A DNA stretch of 64,000 nucleotides, from assembly GCF_963082655.1 (NCBI RefSeq), contig NC_081552.1:194212098-194276097 (forward strand), in the 5' to 3' direction. Position numbers and translations under genes: made by a program. The notes below the pieces were generated by a model. The model saw only the letters and a list, made by a program, of their open reading frames with translations, did no database searches and was not told the origin of the DNA. Positions within the stretch are counted from its first letter, which is position 1; the number at the start of each line of letters is the position of its first letter. Shown piece by piece: positions 52,291 to 62,859 of this stretch. The stretch is from Stomoxys calcitrans. Lineage: Eukaryota; Arthropoda; Insecta; Diptera; Muscidae.

Positions 52291-53804
52291 TTGTCAAAAT
52301 TTAAAATGGTTCCTAAGATTCATTGATAATTTATCAAAATTTTTGTAGACAAGGATTGAATTTCATAAAAATTCTTCATTGTAAAAGAATGGTAACAGTT
52401 TTGTAAGGATTTCATATTGGGTTAAAAAGACTATAATAAAGAGATATCTCAACTCACCTGTTTACAATGGCAACTGCAGCAAATTCACAAAGGCACTATT
52501 CACACACATAAGGCACAATTATTTGGAGTTTTTTTTTTTGGAAATATTTTCAAATATTCTTTAAGACATTTAATCACAACGGAGTTAGCATTGGTTATCT
52601 CTACACACATATTTGTTATTCATGGCATTTTTCGTTGGGTAAATTGTATTTTAGCTCAAAGGGGGTTTTGAAACCACCCACACCAGTTTAAAATTGCCAA
52701 TGGTTGGCGGGTGGTTGTTGGTCGGTGATATCTGAGATGAAAATTGACACGAAAAACAACTGTGTTTGAATTTTAACCACAAATGATGCAAAGGAAAACA
52801 AAGATAATTATTAAAAATAAAAAAGTCAACGGTTATTGGCAAAGGGTAATGGTATTATCAAAAACAAAAACCCAAAATATAGGAATTATAAAGTGTCTGT
52901 ATACACGAATTAAGCTCACTTTGTTAATTGCATTGACAATGGAAGAGTGCGAAGGAAGTCAACATTTTTTTAAATTAAAAAAAATTAAACAATTTCCGAT
53001 TTTTTTCTTTTGTTGAAAAAAAAACAAAACAGATACACTTCATATCTCCAATTGATGTTTTGTGCGGATAACGATTTTTTCACACGAACTCAAAATCATC
53101 AACTCATCACGATCATAATCTTCATCTCTATGGGTAAACTTGACAAAAGTGTTGCCATACTACCGCATTCAGCTGCCGGTAACACCGGCAGCCGCAGCAG
53201 CTCTTGTCAAACCTTAGTGTCTCAATGACATTTGACTTTGACACATATTCGTTTGGGTTACATTGGACTCGAAGTCAAACATCTGAGTGACCAAGTGAAA
53301 CAAATCACTTTGGATTGAACCATCGCATCATCAAACACCTTCGTGGCTGCTCACATACATATATTTGAAGTATATCTGAGACGGACCTCATCAAGCTATT
53401 TGTTGGTTCATATCTCAAGATCATTTCATTTCGTCTTTTTTTCTTCTATAATATGTGCCACTGTTGGTGGCGGATAGTGGAAATTACCAAGAGACAATTA
53501 TCAACGGCTGTTGGCAGCTTGCCCATTATACAGTGGCTCAAGGCAGGCGATGGATAACACATATCATAAACAATAGTTAAAACCAAGTTAGCTGTGATTT
53601 CGAAATATCTGAGGATTATGCGAAAAACAATTTTATATTGCATTTCATACAGTGGCTCAAGGCAGACGATGAATAGATAAAACATATCATATCAAAAGAA
53701 AAAAACTTAAGTTTGATTTCGAATTTCGAAATATCTGAGGATTACGCGAAAAACAATTTTGATATTGTGCATACGAGGGTTGCTATTTATATTTCGGGTG
53801 CAAC
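52291..53804. other. Non-repetitive stretch; weak exon candidates only
   Basis: Mostly unique AT-rich DNA. The minus strand carries a perfect-looking 5' splice signal CAG|GTGAGT (plus strand ACTCACCTG at 52454-52462). A GC-rich perfect hairpin lies at 53172-53192. A near-duplicate pair, CAGTGGCTCAAGGCAG at 53530 and 53650, is a short tandem duplication of about 120 bp (53530-53640 and 53650-53760, with ACATATCATA and GAAATATCTGAGGATTA in both). No coding frame supported. Confidence 0.4.
53530..53770. repeat. Diverged ~120-bp tandem duplication
   Basis: Shared blocks in order: ACAGTGGCTCAAGGCAG, ACATATCATA, TGATTTCGAA(TTTCGAA)ATATCTGAGGATTA, GCGAAAAACAATTTTATATTG. Second copy carries small indels. 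Found in otherwise unique DNA. Confidence 0.75.
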
Positions 53805-53807
53805 TAA

Positions 53808-55203
53808 AAACAAAAAAGAGCTAAATTCGGCCGCCGACGAATCTTATATACCCTCCACCATGAATAGCATTTGAATTCTTTGCGCGGTATTTAGTTTAAG
53901 GCAAACAAAGAATAATTAATAAGAACTGCTATGCTATTCCGAACATAAATGAATTGAATGCTGAACATTGCAGAAATAATTGTGAAAAATTTCAGTCCAT
54001 TCGGAAAAGAATTGCGACCTCTAGAGGCCCAAGAAGTCAAGACCCAAGATCGGTTGATATGGGAGCTGTATAAAGTTATAGATCGATTCAGACCATATTG
54101 GGCATGTATGTTGATGGTGATGGGAGAAGCCAATGTACAAAAATTTCTGCCAAATGGGATAAATATTGCGCCCTCTAGAGGCTGAAGAAGTCAAGATCCC
54201 AGATCGGTTTATATGGCAGCTACATCAGTTTATATTCCGATTTGCGCCATACTACACACAAGTGTTGGAAGTCATTACAAAAAACATCATGCAAAATTTC
54301 AGCCAAATAGGATGTGAACTGCGCCCTCTAGCGGCTCAAGAAGTCAAGATCCAAGATTGGTTTATATGGCAGCTATACCAGGTTATGAACCGATTTGAAC
54401 CATAATTAGCACAGTTGTTGGAAATGGTACCAAAACAGCAGGTGCAAAACTTCAGTCAAATCGGACTAGAATTGCGCCCTCTAGAGGCCCAAGAAGTCAA
54501 AACCCAAAATCGGTTTATATGGGAGCTGTATCAAGCTATAGATCGATTCAAACCATATTGAACATGCATGTTGAATGTCATGGGAGAAGCCATTGACCAC
54601 ATTTCTGCCAAATCGGATGAGAATTGCGCCCTCTAGAGGCTTAAGAAGTCAAGATCGCAGATCGGTTTATATAGCATCTATATCAGTTTATGTCCCGATT
54701 TGTGCCATACTAAACACAGTTGTTGGAAATCATAACAAATTACCTCATGCAAAATTTCAGCTATATCGGATGGGAAATGCGCCCTCTAGAGGCTCAAGAA
54801 GTCAAGATCCCAGATCGGTTTATATGGCAGCTATATCAGTTTATGTCCCGATTTGCGCCATACTAAACACAGTTGTTGGAAGTCATAACAAATTACCTCA
54901 TGCAAAATTTCAGCCAAATCAGATGAGAACTGCGCCCTCTAGCGGTTCAAGAAGTCAAGATCCAAGATCGTTTTATATGGCAGCTATACCAGGTTATGAA
55001 CCGATTTAAACCATACTTAACACAGTTGTTGGAAATGATACCAAAACAGCGTGAGAAAAACTTCAGTCAAATCGGACTAGAATTGAGCCCTCTAGAGGCC
55101 CAAAAAGTCAAGAGCCAAAATCGGTTTATATTGCAGATATACCAGGTTATAAACCTATTTGAACCATACTTAGCACAGTTTTTGGAAACGATACCAAAAC
55201 AGC
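53808..55203 (+). repeat. MR-A modular repeat element without tail
   Basis: Head GCTAAATTCGGCCGCCGACG, AATCTTATATACCCTCCACC, then about eight modules (TGCGCCCTCTAGAGGCTCAA). Two consecutive modules (54620-54780 and 54780-54930) are nearly identical, which suggests a recent within-array duplication. It breaks at 55203 (CCAAAACAGCC), where C-family sequence starts. The 144-residue frame 54575-55009 is an artefact. Confidence 0.88.
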
Positions 55204-55204
55204 C

Positions 55205-57890
55205 GATTTGGGGGTATGTCGGGGGTGGTCACTTGGTCATTCAAGTAAATATAAGATTCGTGGTCTACTTTCAAAAACATTTCATATGAGCCCCTTAGTG
55301 GCATAATCGGTAAATAAGCTGTGTTTGAGGATGGAATGGACCCCAGGGTCTTTGTCCCGAAAATGAATATCAATTTCCCGAAAATCAATCAATTTCAACC
55401 CCAAATAGCCAATAGGAAGGTATTTTGGGGTCGGGCAGCTCCTCAAAAACGTGGCTCTATATTGTCGTGGTGTTCCCCTCCTAACGCTGGCAACATTTGT
55501 GAGCTACTATGCCATGTAAAACTTCTCTCCAAAGAGGTGTCGTACTGCGGCACTCCGTTCGGACTTGGCTATAGAAAGGAGGCCCCGTATCATTGAACTT
55601 AAATTTGAATCGGACTGCACTCATTTATATGTGAGAAGTTTGCCCCTGTTTCTTAATGGAATGTTCATGGACAAAATTTGCAAATTTCCAAATATTGTCG
55701 TGATTGGTTTATATATCCATTTGGCGGGTTTTGCGCGGCCACGCGGCACCCGTCCCCAATAATAGAAACCGTATTTTGATTTGGGTGACTGTGAGGGTGT
55801 CCAAAAAATTTCAAGCGAATCACATTAGCAATCTTTGAGATCTGGTATATTTGAAAATTAGTGTAAGGGGAAGTGCTTTTTAGGGGAAACATTTCGACTC
55901 AAAAATGGGTATTAAATTCTTGCTCCACTCCCAAACTCCTTTGATTCCTGCCCCATATTGCCATGGCCGGTAAATATAAACCACTTGGAGGGTGTTTTTA
56001 GGCTGGGGCGGCCACCGGCACTTTGCCCTGAAAATAGATATCAAATTCGTTTTTTACTACCAACTACTGTTGATTTGAGCTCCATATTGCTATAGTCGGA
56101 AATGAAGTTCAGTTTAGGGCGGACCCCCAAACCATGGCTCCAAATTCATGTTCTACTCTCAAATAACTTTCATTTGAATACCATATGGCCATAATGGGTC
56201 AATTAACCTAGCGCCACCTAGAACTCAAATTTTAATGTCATATTCGTAATCTACTGCCAAATATCTTTCATTTGAATACCATACAGCCATTTCGGCTGAT
56301 TTGCCTATTTGGGGGGTTTGGGGTTGAGGCGACCTCCTATTACTTAGACTTAATTTTTTATGCCATATTTGTAATCTATTGTCGAATACTTTTCATTTGA
56401 GTCCTAATTGATAGGAACGTCGAATATATCTGTTTACAGGAGTTTTTGAATTGGGGCGGCCCGTTGGGTACTTGGACCCAAAATTTAAGATATTCATTTT
56501 CTGGTCTCCAATACCTTCCATTTGATACCCATATTGTGCCTATCAGTCCACTTTTGGTTTTGGGTGGCGTTATTGGTGGGGGAAGGAACCGCCCCCATTA
56601 GATATCTAAAAATTAAAACAAGTCTATGTTTCCTTCCAGATAAACTTACACAATCTGTGAAAATTTTAAGAAAATCGGCTCAGACGTTTTTGGTTCTATG
56701 GAACAAACAAAAAAACCGAGTACCAGTATATGGACCCATTTAACGCGTTATTGGGGGTTAGGGCGACCCCCTATACTTCGATCTGATTTTGTATGACAGA
56801 TTCGTAATCTACTCCCAAAAACCTGTCATTTGAGGCCCATATAGACATGAACGTCCAATATGTCTGTTTGGGGGCATTTTGGGGTTGGGGCGGCCCGATG
56901 GGTACTTAGACCTAAGTTTTAATACCATATTCGTATTCTGTTTTTCAATACCTTTTATTTGATACCCTTATTGTCCCTATCGATCCACTTTTGATTTTCG
57001 TTGGTGTTTTTGGGTAACGGGGGAGGGTCCGCCCCCTTACGAAATCTACAAATTATAAAACCTATTTCCCTTTCCTAACCATATTCGCAATCTACTCCCG
57101 AATACCTTTCATTTGAGTCACATATTGTCATGGTCGTCCAAAAAATAACCTATTTTAGGAGATTTTGGGGTTGGGGCGGCCCCCCAGTTACTTGGACCCA
57201 GTTTTTAATATGAAATTTTTTTGGGGTTGGGGCGGATCTTTCTTTGATCTGATTTTGTATGACAGATTCGTAATCTACTCCCGAATACCTTTCATTTGAG
57301 GCCCATATTGACATGAACGTCCCATATGTCTGTTTGGGGGAATTTTGGGGTTGGGGCGGGCCGATGGGTACTTAGACCTAAATTTGAATACCATATTCGT
57401 ATTCTATTTTCCACTACCTTTTATTTGATACCCATATTGTCCTGATCGGTCCACTTTTGATTTGGGGTGGTGTTTTTGGGTAACGGGGTAGGGTCCGCCC
57501 CCTTCCGAAATCAAAAAATTTTAAAACCTATTTCGTTTTCCTGACCATATACGCAATCTACTCCCAAATACATATCATTTGAGTCCCATATTGTCATGAT
57601 CGTCCAAAAAAAACTATTTTAGGAGATTTTGGGGTTGGGGCGGCCCTCCAGTTACTTGGACCCAATATTTAATATGAAATTCGCACTCTACTCCTGAATA
57701 CATTTCATTTAAGTACCATATTGTCCCGATCGGTCCACTTTTGTTTTTGAGTAGTACTTTTGGGGTAAGGGGGAGGGTTCGCCCCCCTTCCGATATCAAA
57801 AATTTATATTCTGTGAAAATTTCAAGGTAATCGGTTCTGCCGTTTTTGAGTCTATACGGAACAAACCGACAAACAAACACAAATTCAATT
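55205..57890 (+). repeat. C-family tandem repeat array with several tails
   Basis: About 17 units, interrupted by the SINE at 55470-55691. G/C hairpins GGGGAAGGAACCGCCCCC (56578), GGGGGAGGGTCCGCCCCCTT (57019), GGGTAGGGTCCGCCCCCTTC (57483) and GGGGGAGGGTTCGCCCCCCT (57768) mark four unit groups. AATCGGCTCAGACGTTTTTG (56672) and AATCGGTTCTGCCGTTTTTG (57828) are C tails. The array repeats a larger block (56740-57180 versus 57230-57640: GATCTGATTTTGTATGACAG in both), i.e. a higher-order duplication. Confidence 0.87.
55470..55691 (+). mobile_element. SINE, 5'-truncated, with 11-bp target duplication
   Basis: Starts inside the SINE body (GTGTTCCCCTCCTAACGCTG), so it lacks the pol III boxes. The rest is well preserved to GACAAAATTTGCAAATTTCC. 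Flanks ATATTGTCGTG at 55459-55469 and 55692-55702 are exact direct repeats. The uninterrupted counterpart ATATTGTCGTGATTGATCTA exists at about 15222 in another C copy, which proves the insertion boundaries. Confidence 0.95.
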
Positions 57891-57985
57891 TTATATACTT
57901 TATGGGGTCTAAGACGCATATTTCGAGGTGTTACATACAGAATGATGAAACTAGTATACCCCCATCCTATGGTAGAGGGCATAGA
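57885..57985 (+). repeat. MR-A tail fused to a C tail
   Basis: TATACTTTATGGGGTCTAAG, ACATACAGAATGATGAAACT, TATACCCCCATCCTATGGTA, GAGGGCATA. Only the last 100 bp of MR-A, joined at TTTTATA to the AACAAACACAAATTC end of the C array. No modules. Confidence 0.88.
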
Positions 57986-58464
57986 AAAACAGCTTATTAG
58001 AACTGTTCCTAGCTACTTTGAGCCACTGTACTAACCAACCCAATGCAGATTTATAAACAAAAACTAAACACTTCAAATTGTTAGTCAGCAAGCAAATACA
58101 TGGAAACTCCCACACACATTATTTTTGATCATTACAATGAGAAACCATTTCTTGCATTCTATATCCAGCAGTACGTATAGGGAATTTAATTTGTCACGTT
58201 ACTTGAGTAGCCTTGAAAACTATTCTGTGGCTGTGGTCATAGTAACCAAAACCCACAGATATCAATTAAAAACTTGTTATTGCAGCAAAAATTGGATCTG
58301 TAAGAGAATTATAGACAAAAATGGTACAAAATCCATAAGCCCTAGTAGTGATTCACTTGACCTTGGTGTCCAATTGGCTGCCTAAGTTGGTATAGAAGAG
58401 ATTTGAGTTTTGTATCAAAACGTTTAGAAACTTAAGGCTGCAACTTTAATTTACAAAAAGGTGG
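57986..58464. other. Stretch without a recognised gene
   Basis: AT-rich DNA. The short frame 58125-58385 has no recognisable motif. Confidence 0.45.
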
Positions 58465-58700
58465 GAAAGAAAGAAGACCTGAGAATGAGAATGATTAGCG
58501 AGATCATGGAAGAGTTACTAACGAGGTTTTCGCAATGGGCTACCAGTAATGGGTTGAGGACAAACCCCAGCAAGACATGGCTGGTGCTTTTCATACCCAA
58601 ATACATGATACCGGAGTTCAGACTCCAGTCCTTGGGTGGAATCAACCTGCAGCTAACAAAGGAGTCAAAGTACCTTGGCATCAGTGTTGTCAGGTTAGGG
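58465..58700 (+). pseudogene. LINE reverse-transcriptase scrap
   Basis: The frame starting at 58461 reads EIMEELLTRFSQWATSNGLR, TNPSKTWLVLFIPKYMIPEF and KESKYLGIS. This is the RT segment between the YxDD box and the thumb of an RNase H-type LINE (W.A.NGL..NPSKT.LVLF; .KYLG). Distinct from the LINE-2 and LINE-3 sequences here. The open frame runs on to 58865 into unrelated DNA. Flanks give no 5' or 3' end. Confidence 0.75.
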
Positions 58701-58844
58701 GAAATTACCCCAACCAGAGGATTTTTTTTCGTAATTGAGGAAAAAAATTCTCAATTGAGGGTACGGGATTTTGAAGGGGTAAAATTGGAAATTTCTAGGG
58801 GAAATTTCGTCAGCATAGCTTCAAAATTATTTTTCATCGGTATA

Positions 58845-58950
58845 CGAACTTTAACGAACGAGTAAAGCTAACGGCTTGAAATTTTGCACAGTACTTAATA
58901 ATGATGTAGGTCGTTGGAGATTGCAAATAAGCCATATCGGTCCATAAGGG
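58845..58950 (-). repeat. MR-A tail fragment, minus orientation
   Basis: GAACTTTAACGAACGAGTAA, AGCTAACGGCTTGAAATTTT, GCACAGTACTTAATAATGAT, GTAGGTCGTTGG: the inverse of the tail-proximal MR-A sequence, joined head-on at about 58950 to plus-strand MR-B modules. Confidence 0.75.
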
Positions 58951-60785
58951 TCGATTTGGACCAAATTCGGTACGAACATCGGGTGGTCTAATAAGTACAA
59001 TTTATTGTTCAGTTTTGTAGAACAAAATACTGGTCTTTTTGGTAGCCATATCCAACTATAGACCGATCTGAACCATAAACGGCACGGATGTCGAAAGGCC
59101 TAACGTAAGTCACTGAGTCAAATTTCAGCGAAATCGGACTATAAATGTGCCTTTTACGGGCCCAAGTCCTTAAACCGAGAGATCGGTCTATATGGCAGCT
59201 ATAACCAAATCTGGACCAATCTGGAGCAAATTGCAGAAGGATGTCAGGCGCCTAACACAACTCACTATCCCAAATTTCGGCAAAATTGGATTATGAATGC
59301 GCCTTTTATGAGCCAAGACCTTAAATCGAGAGATCGGTCTATATGGCAGCTATATCCAAATCTGGACCAATCTGGGCCGAAGGCCATAACACAACTAGCT
59401 GTCTCAAATTTCGGCGACATCGGACAATATATGCGTTTTTAATGGGCTCAAGATCTTAAGTCGAGAGATCGGTCTATATTGCAGCTATATCCAAATTTGG
59501 ACCGATCTCACTGTCTCAAATTTCGGCGAAATCGGACAATAAATGCGTCTTTTATGGGCGCAATACTTTAAATGGAGAGAGCGGTCTATATGACAGCTAT
59601 ATCCAAATCTTGACCGATCTGAGCCAAATTGAAGAAGAATGTCGATGGGGCTAACACAACTCACTGTCCCAAATCTAGGCAACATGGGACAATAAATGCG
59701 CCTTTTATGGGCCCAAGACCTTAAATCGAGAGATCGGTCTATATGGCAGCTATATCCAAAACTGAATCGATCTGGATTAAATTGCATAAGAATGTCGCTG
59801 GGCCTAACACAACCCACTGTACGAAATTTCAGCTAAATCCGTTTATAAATGCGACCTATATGGGCCCAAGATCTTAAATCGATAGATCGTTTCTATATGG
59901 CATCTATATCCAAATTTGGACCGATCAGGACCAAATTGATGAAGAATGCCGATGGGACAATAAATGCGCCTTTTATGGGCCCAAAACCTTAAATCCAGAG
60001 ATCGGTCCATATGGCAGCTATATCCAAATATGGACCGATCTGGAACAAATTGAAGAAGAATGTCGCTGGGCCTAACACAACCCACTGTCCGAAATTTCAG
60101 CTAAATCGGTTTATAAATGCGCCCTTTATGAGCCCAAAACCTTAAATCCAGAGATCGGTCTATATGGCAGCTATATCCAAATTTGGACCTATCAAGGCCA
60201 AATTGAAGAAGAATGTCGTGAGGCCTCACACAACTCACTGTCCCAAATTAAGACGACATGGGACGATAAATGCGCCTTTTATGGGCTAAGACCATAAATC
60301 GAGAGATCGGTCTATATTGCAGCTATATCCAAATCTGGACCCATCTGGGCCGAAGGGCATAACACATCTCACTGTCCCAAATTACGACGACATGGGACAA
60401 TAAATGCGCCTTTTATGGGCTAAGACCTTAAATCGAGAGACCGGTCTATATAGCAGCTATATCCAAATCTGGACCCATCTGGGCCGTATTGAACAAAGAT
60501 GTCGAGAGGCCTCACACAACTCACTGTCCCAAATTAAGACGACATGGGACAATAAATGTGTTTTTAATAGGCTCAAGACCTTAAATCGAGAGATCGGTCT
60601 ATATTGCAGCTATAACCAAGTTTGGACCGTTCTGGGCCATATTGAACAAAGATGTCGAGAGGCGTCACACAACCCACTGTCCCAAATTTGGGCAAAAACC
60701 GACAATAAATGCGTCTTTTATGGGCGCAATACCTTAAATCGAGAGATCGGTCTATATGACAGCTATATCGAAATCAAATTTGTCC
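58950..60785 (+). repeat. MR-B modular repeat array
   Basis: About 13 modules. Typical steps of the GATCGGTCTATATGGCAGCT motif are 151 and 135 bp (59181, 59332, 59467), shortened by deletions. Boxes: AAATTTCGGCGAAATCGGAC, TGCGCCTTTTATGGGCCCAA, CCTTAAATCGAGAGATCGGT, GGACCGATCTG, CCTAACACAACTCACTGTCC. No head or tail on the right; it stops at about 60785. Open frames 59485-59817, 59843-60085 and 60404-60811 are artefacts of the modules. Confidence 0.9.
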
Positions 60786-62136
60786 CAAATTTGCAACTTT
60801 TTTTGTACTGAGGCGTTAATAATTTTTCACTTGGTTCTTCGTTTAACTGTAAAATTACATCGTCATTCTAGTTTTTATCTACCTTTTAGTTTCTATTAAT
60901 TTTGGAAAAAAAATTCTCACAAAATTGTTGGCTAAAGTTAAATAAAGTCATTAAACTATTAACTTTTATTATTTCGCACTCTTCCATTGCCGACAGCAAA
61001 AACAGAACAACAACAACAGCAGCAGCAGCATCATTAACAAAGAAACAACAAAAACTCCGACACTTTTCTCCCAAAATATAAGAAGATTTGCTGTCTGTTG
61101 TGCTCTTTTTCTTTTGGTAGAAGCCAGTAAGCTACAACAACAACAACAACACCAATAATAACTTCATCATTTGTATATTTAAATTATTCTTTTCGACAAT
61201 TTGAACATATTTGTATAATTTTTGAATAATTTTTTACTCATTTCTTTTCAGGTTTTCATTCCTTGTTTATACTCGTACACTTCACCACTTCATATTTTTG
61301 TTACTCTGACTTTTTTGTTTTTTCGTTGTTTTGTTTCACATTTCATCCATAAGTTTCCGGCTTAACTACTTTTGTTTGGTTTCTTTCGTTTTGTGTTTTG
61401 GTTGGTTTTCCTACCACTTTTTTTTCTCAGCCAGCCAGCGAAAAGAAGAAGAAGAAGAAAAAAACACCACACACACGCACGCACTTCAGACAAAATCAGT
61501 CGCAACACTCAGTGGAAGAGCCAAAAAAAAAAAACACACCACACAATAATAAAACAAATAGACAAAAATATCCGTTAAAACAAAATTCGCATTCGTAAAG
61601 ACGAGTCGCCGTTTGGGTAAACACAAAAACAAATAAACGCCATAAAACACACGTTTATAAACCGTCAAACGTCTTAACCGCACGAAAGTCTCTCATCAAC
61701 TAAACGAGCGATATCCAAAGAGTACGCGCTCACAACTGAAGGTGTGGATGTCATTTGGGTGGTTTGATGGTGGTGATGGTGGAGAAGGTGGGGAGGGGGG
61801 TCTTCAGCCAACAACCAACAACAAAGTAAACATACAAAAATCAAATGTACTCTACACTCCAGCCTACTTGAACAGCATTGTAGCAAGTCGTTGGACAACC
61901 GAACCCAACGAACGATTGACTGCTTACTCACTTAACCTATTAACGACGAATGGGTAGAAGAATATCGAAAAATACAGCTGTCTTGGAAAAATTGCAGCTG
62001 GAGTTAGGAAAGAGGTATCGTAATGTAATTTGGATTGGCTTAAAGTAGTCGAATAAAATAAACTAAAAAAAATTTTTCAGTCATATAAGGTTTAGTTTTG
62101 GTAGAACATTGGCTTGTCGAAAGTCGGCACCCACCC
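60786..62136. other. Non-repetitive, simple-sequence-rich stretch; promoter-like
   Basis: Contains AAC/AGC triplet runs (61005-61032; 61134-61152), GAAGAAGAAGAAG (61444), ACACACACGCACGCAC (61468-61483) and long A/C-rich DNA (61480-61670), which resembles fly promoter/5' UTR composition. Candidate initiator TCAGTC at 61496-61501 and TATAAA at 61656-61661 are noted. No start codon with a long frame follows on either strand, so a transcription unit remains a guess. Confidence 0.3.
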
Positions 62137-62850
62137 ACCATGGGGTGGGAGTATACTAATCTAGTCATTCCGTTTGTAACACCTCGAAATATTCGTCTAA
62201 GACCCATAAAGTAGATATATTCTGGATAATTTCGACATTCTAATTCGATATAGCCATGTCCGTCCGTTCGTCTGTCGAAATCATGACAGCGGTCGAACGT
62301 GTAAAGCTAGCCACTTGAAATTTCGCACAGGTACTTAGTATTGCTGTGGGTCATCGAAGTTTGCAAATGGGTCAAATCGGCTCAGATTTAGATACAGCTC
62401 CCATATAAACCGATCTCCAGATTTGACTTCTTGAGCCCCTGGAAGCAGGAATTTTTTTAGATTTTGCTGAAAATTTTGCATGTAGCGTTCTGTTATGACT
62501 TCCTGTGTCAACTACGGTTCAAATCGGTCTATAACCTGATATAACTCCCATATAATCCTATCTCCCGATTTGACTTCTTCAGCCCCTGGTAGCCCCAATT
62601 TTCATTCGATCTGGCTTAAATTTTCCATGTGGTGTTTTGCTATGACTCCCAACAAATTTGTCAACTACGGTCCAAATCGGTCTATAACCTGATATAGCTT
62701 CCATATAAACCGATCTCCCGATTTGACTTCTTGAGCCCTACAAGCCACAATTTTTGTCCGATTTGGCTGAAATTTTGCACGTGGTGTTATATTATGACTT
62801 CCAACAACTGTTTTAAGTACGGTCCAAATCGGTCTATAACATGATATATT
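62137..62850 (-). repeat. MR-A'' element, minus orientation, headless
   Basis: Tail at the left: CACCATGGGGTGGGAGTATA, TAGTCATTCCGTTTGTAACA, CCATAAAGTAGATATATTCT, CCATGTCCGTCCGTTCGTCT. Three to four modules of the TTGACTTCTTGAGCCCCTGG type follow. It ends at about 62850 (ACATGATATATTTAATTCAG), where minus-strand LINE-3 starts. Confidence 0.87.
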
Positions 62851-62859
62851 TAATTCAGT

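Noticed and set aside
54575..55009. 144-codon plus-strand frame with repeated RMRIAPSRGSRSQDPRSVYM-like peptide
   Set aside because: It is a read-through of MR-A modules; the same peptide appears in several frames and both orientations wherever 153-bp modules (divisible by 3) occur. No domain, start context or conservation argues for a protein.
57019..57040. Bacterial-type intrinsic terminators at G/C hairpins
   Set aside because: The context is a fly tandem repeat; hairpins lack following U-tracts and recur in every C tail.
61005..61152. Poly-Gln or poly-Asn coding exon (CAA/CAG runs)
   Set aside because: All frames through the triplet runs close within about 50 codons and no splice signals in phase were seen; treated as microsatellite.
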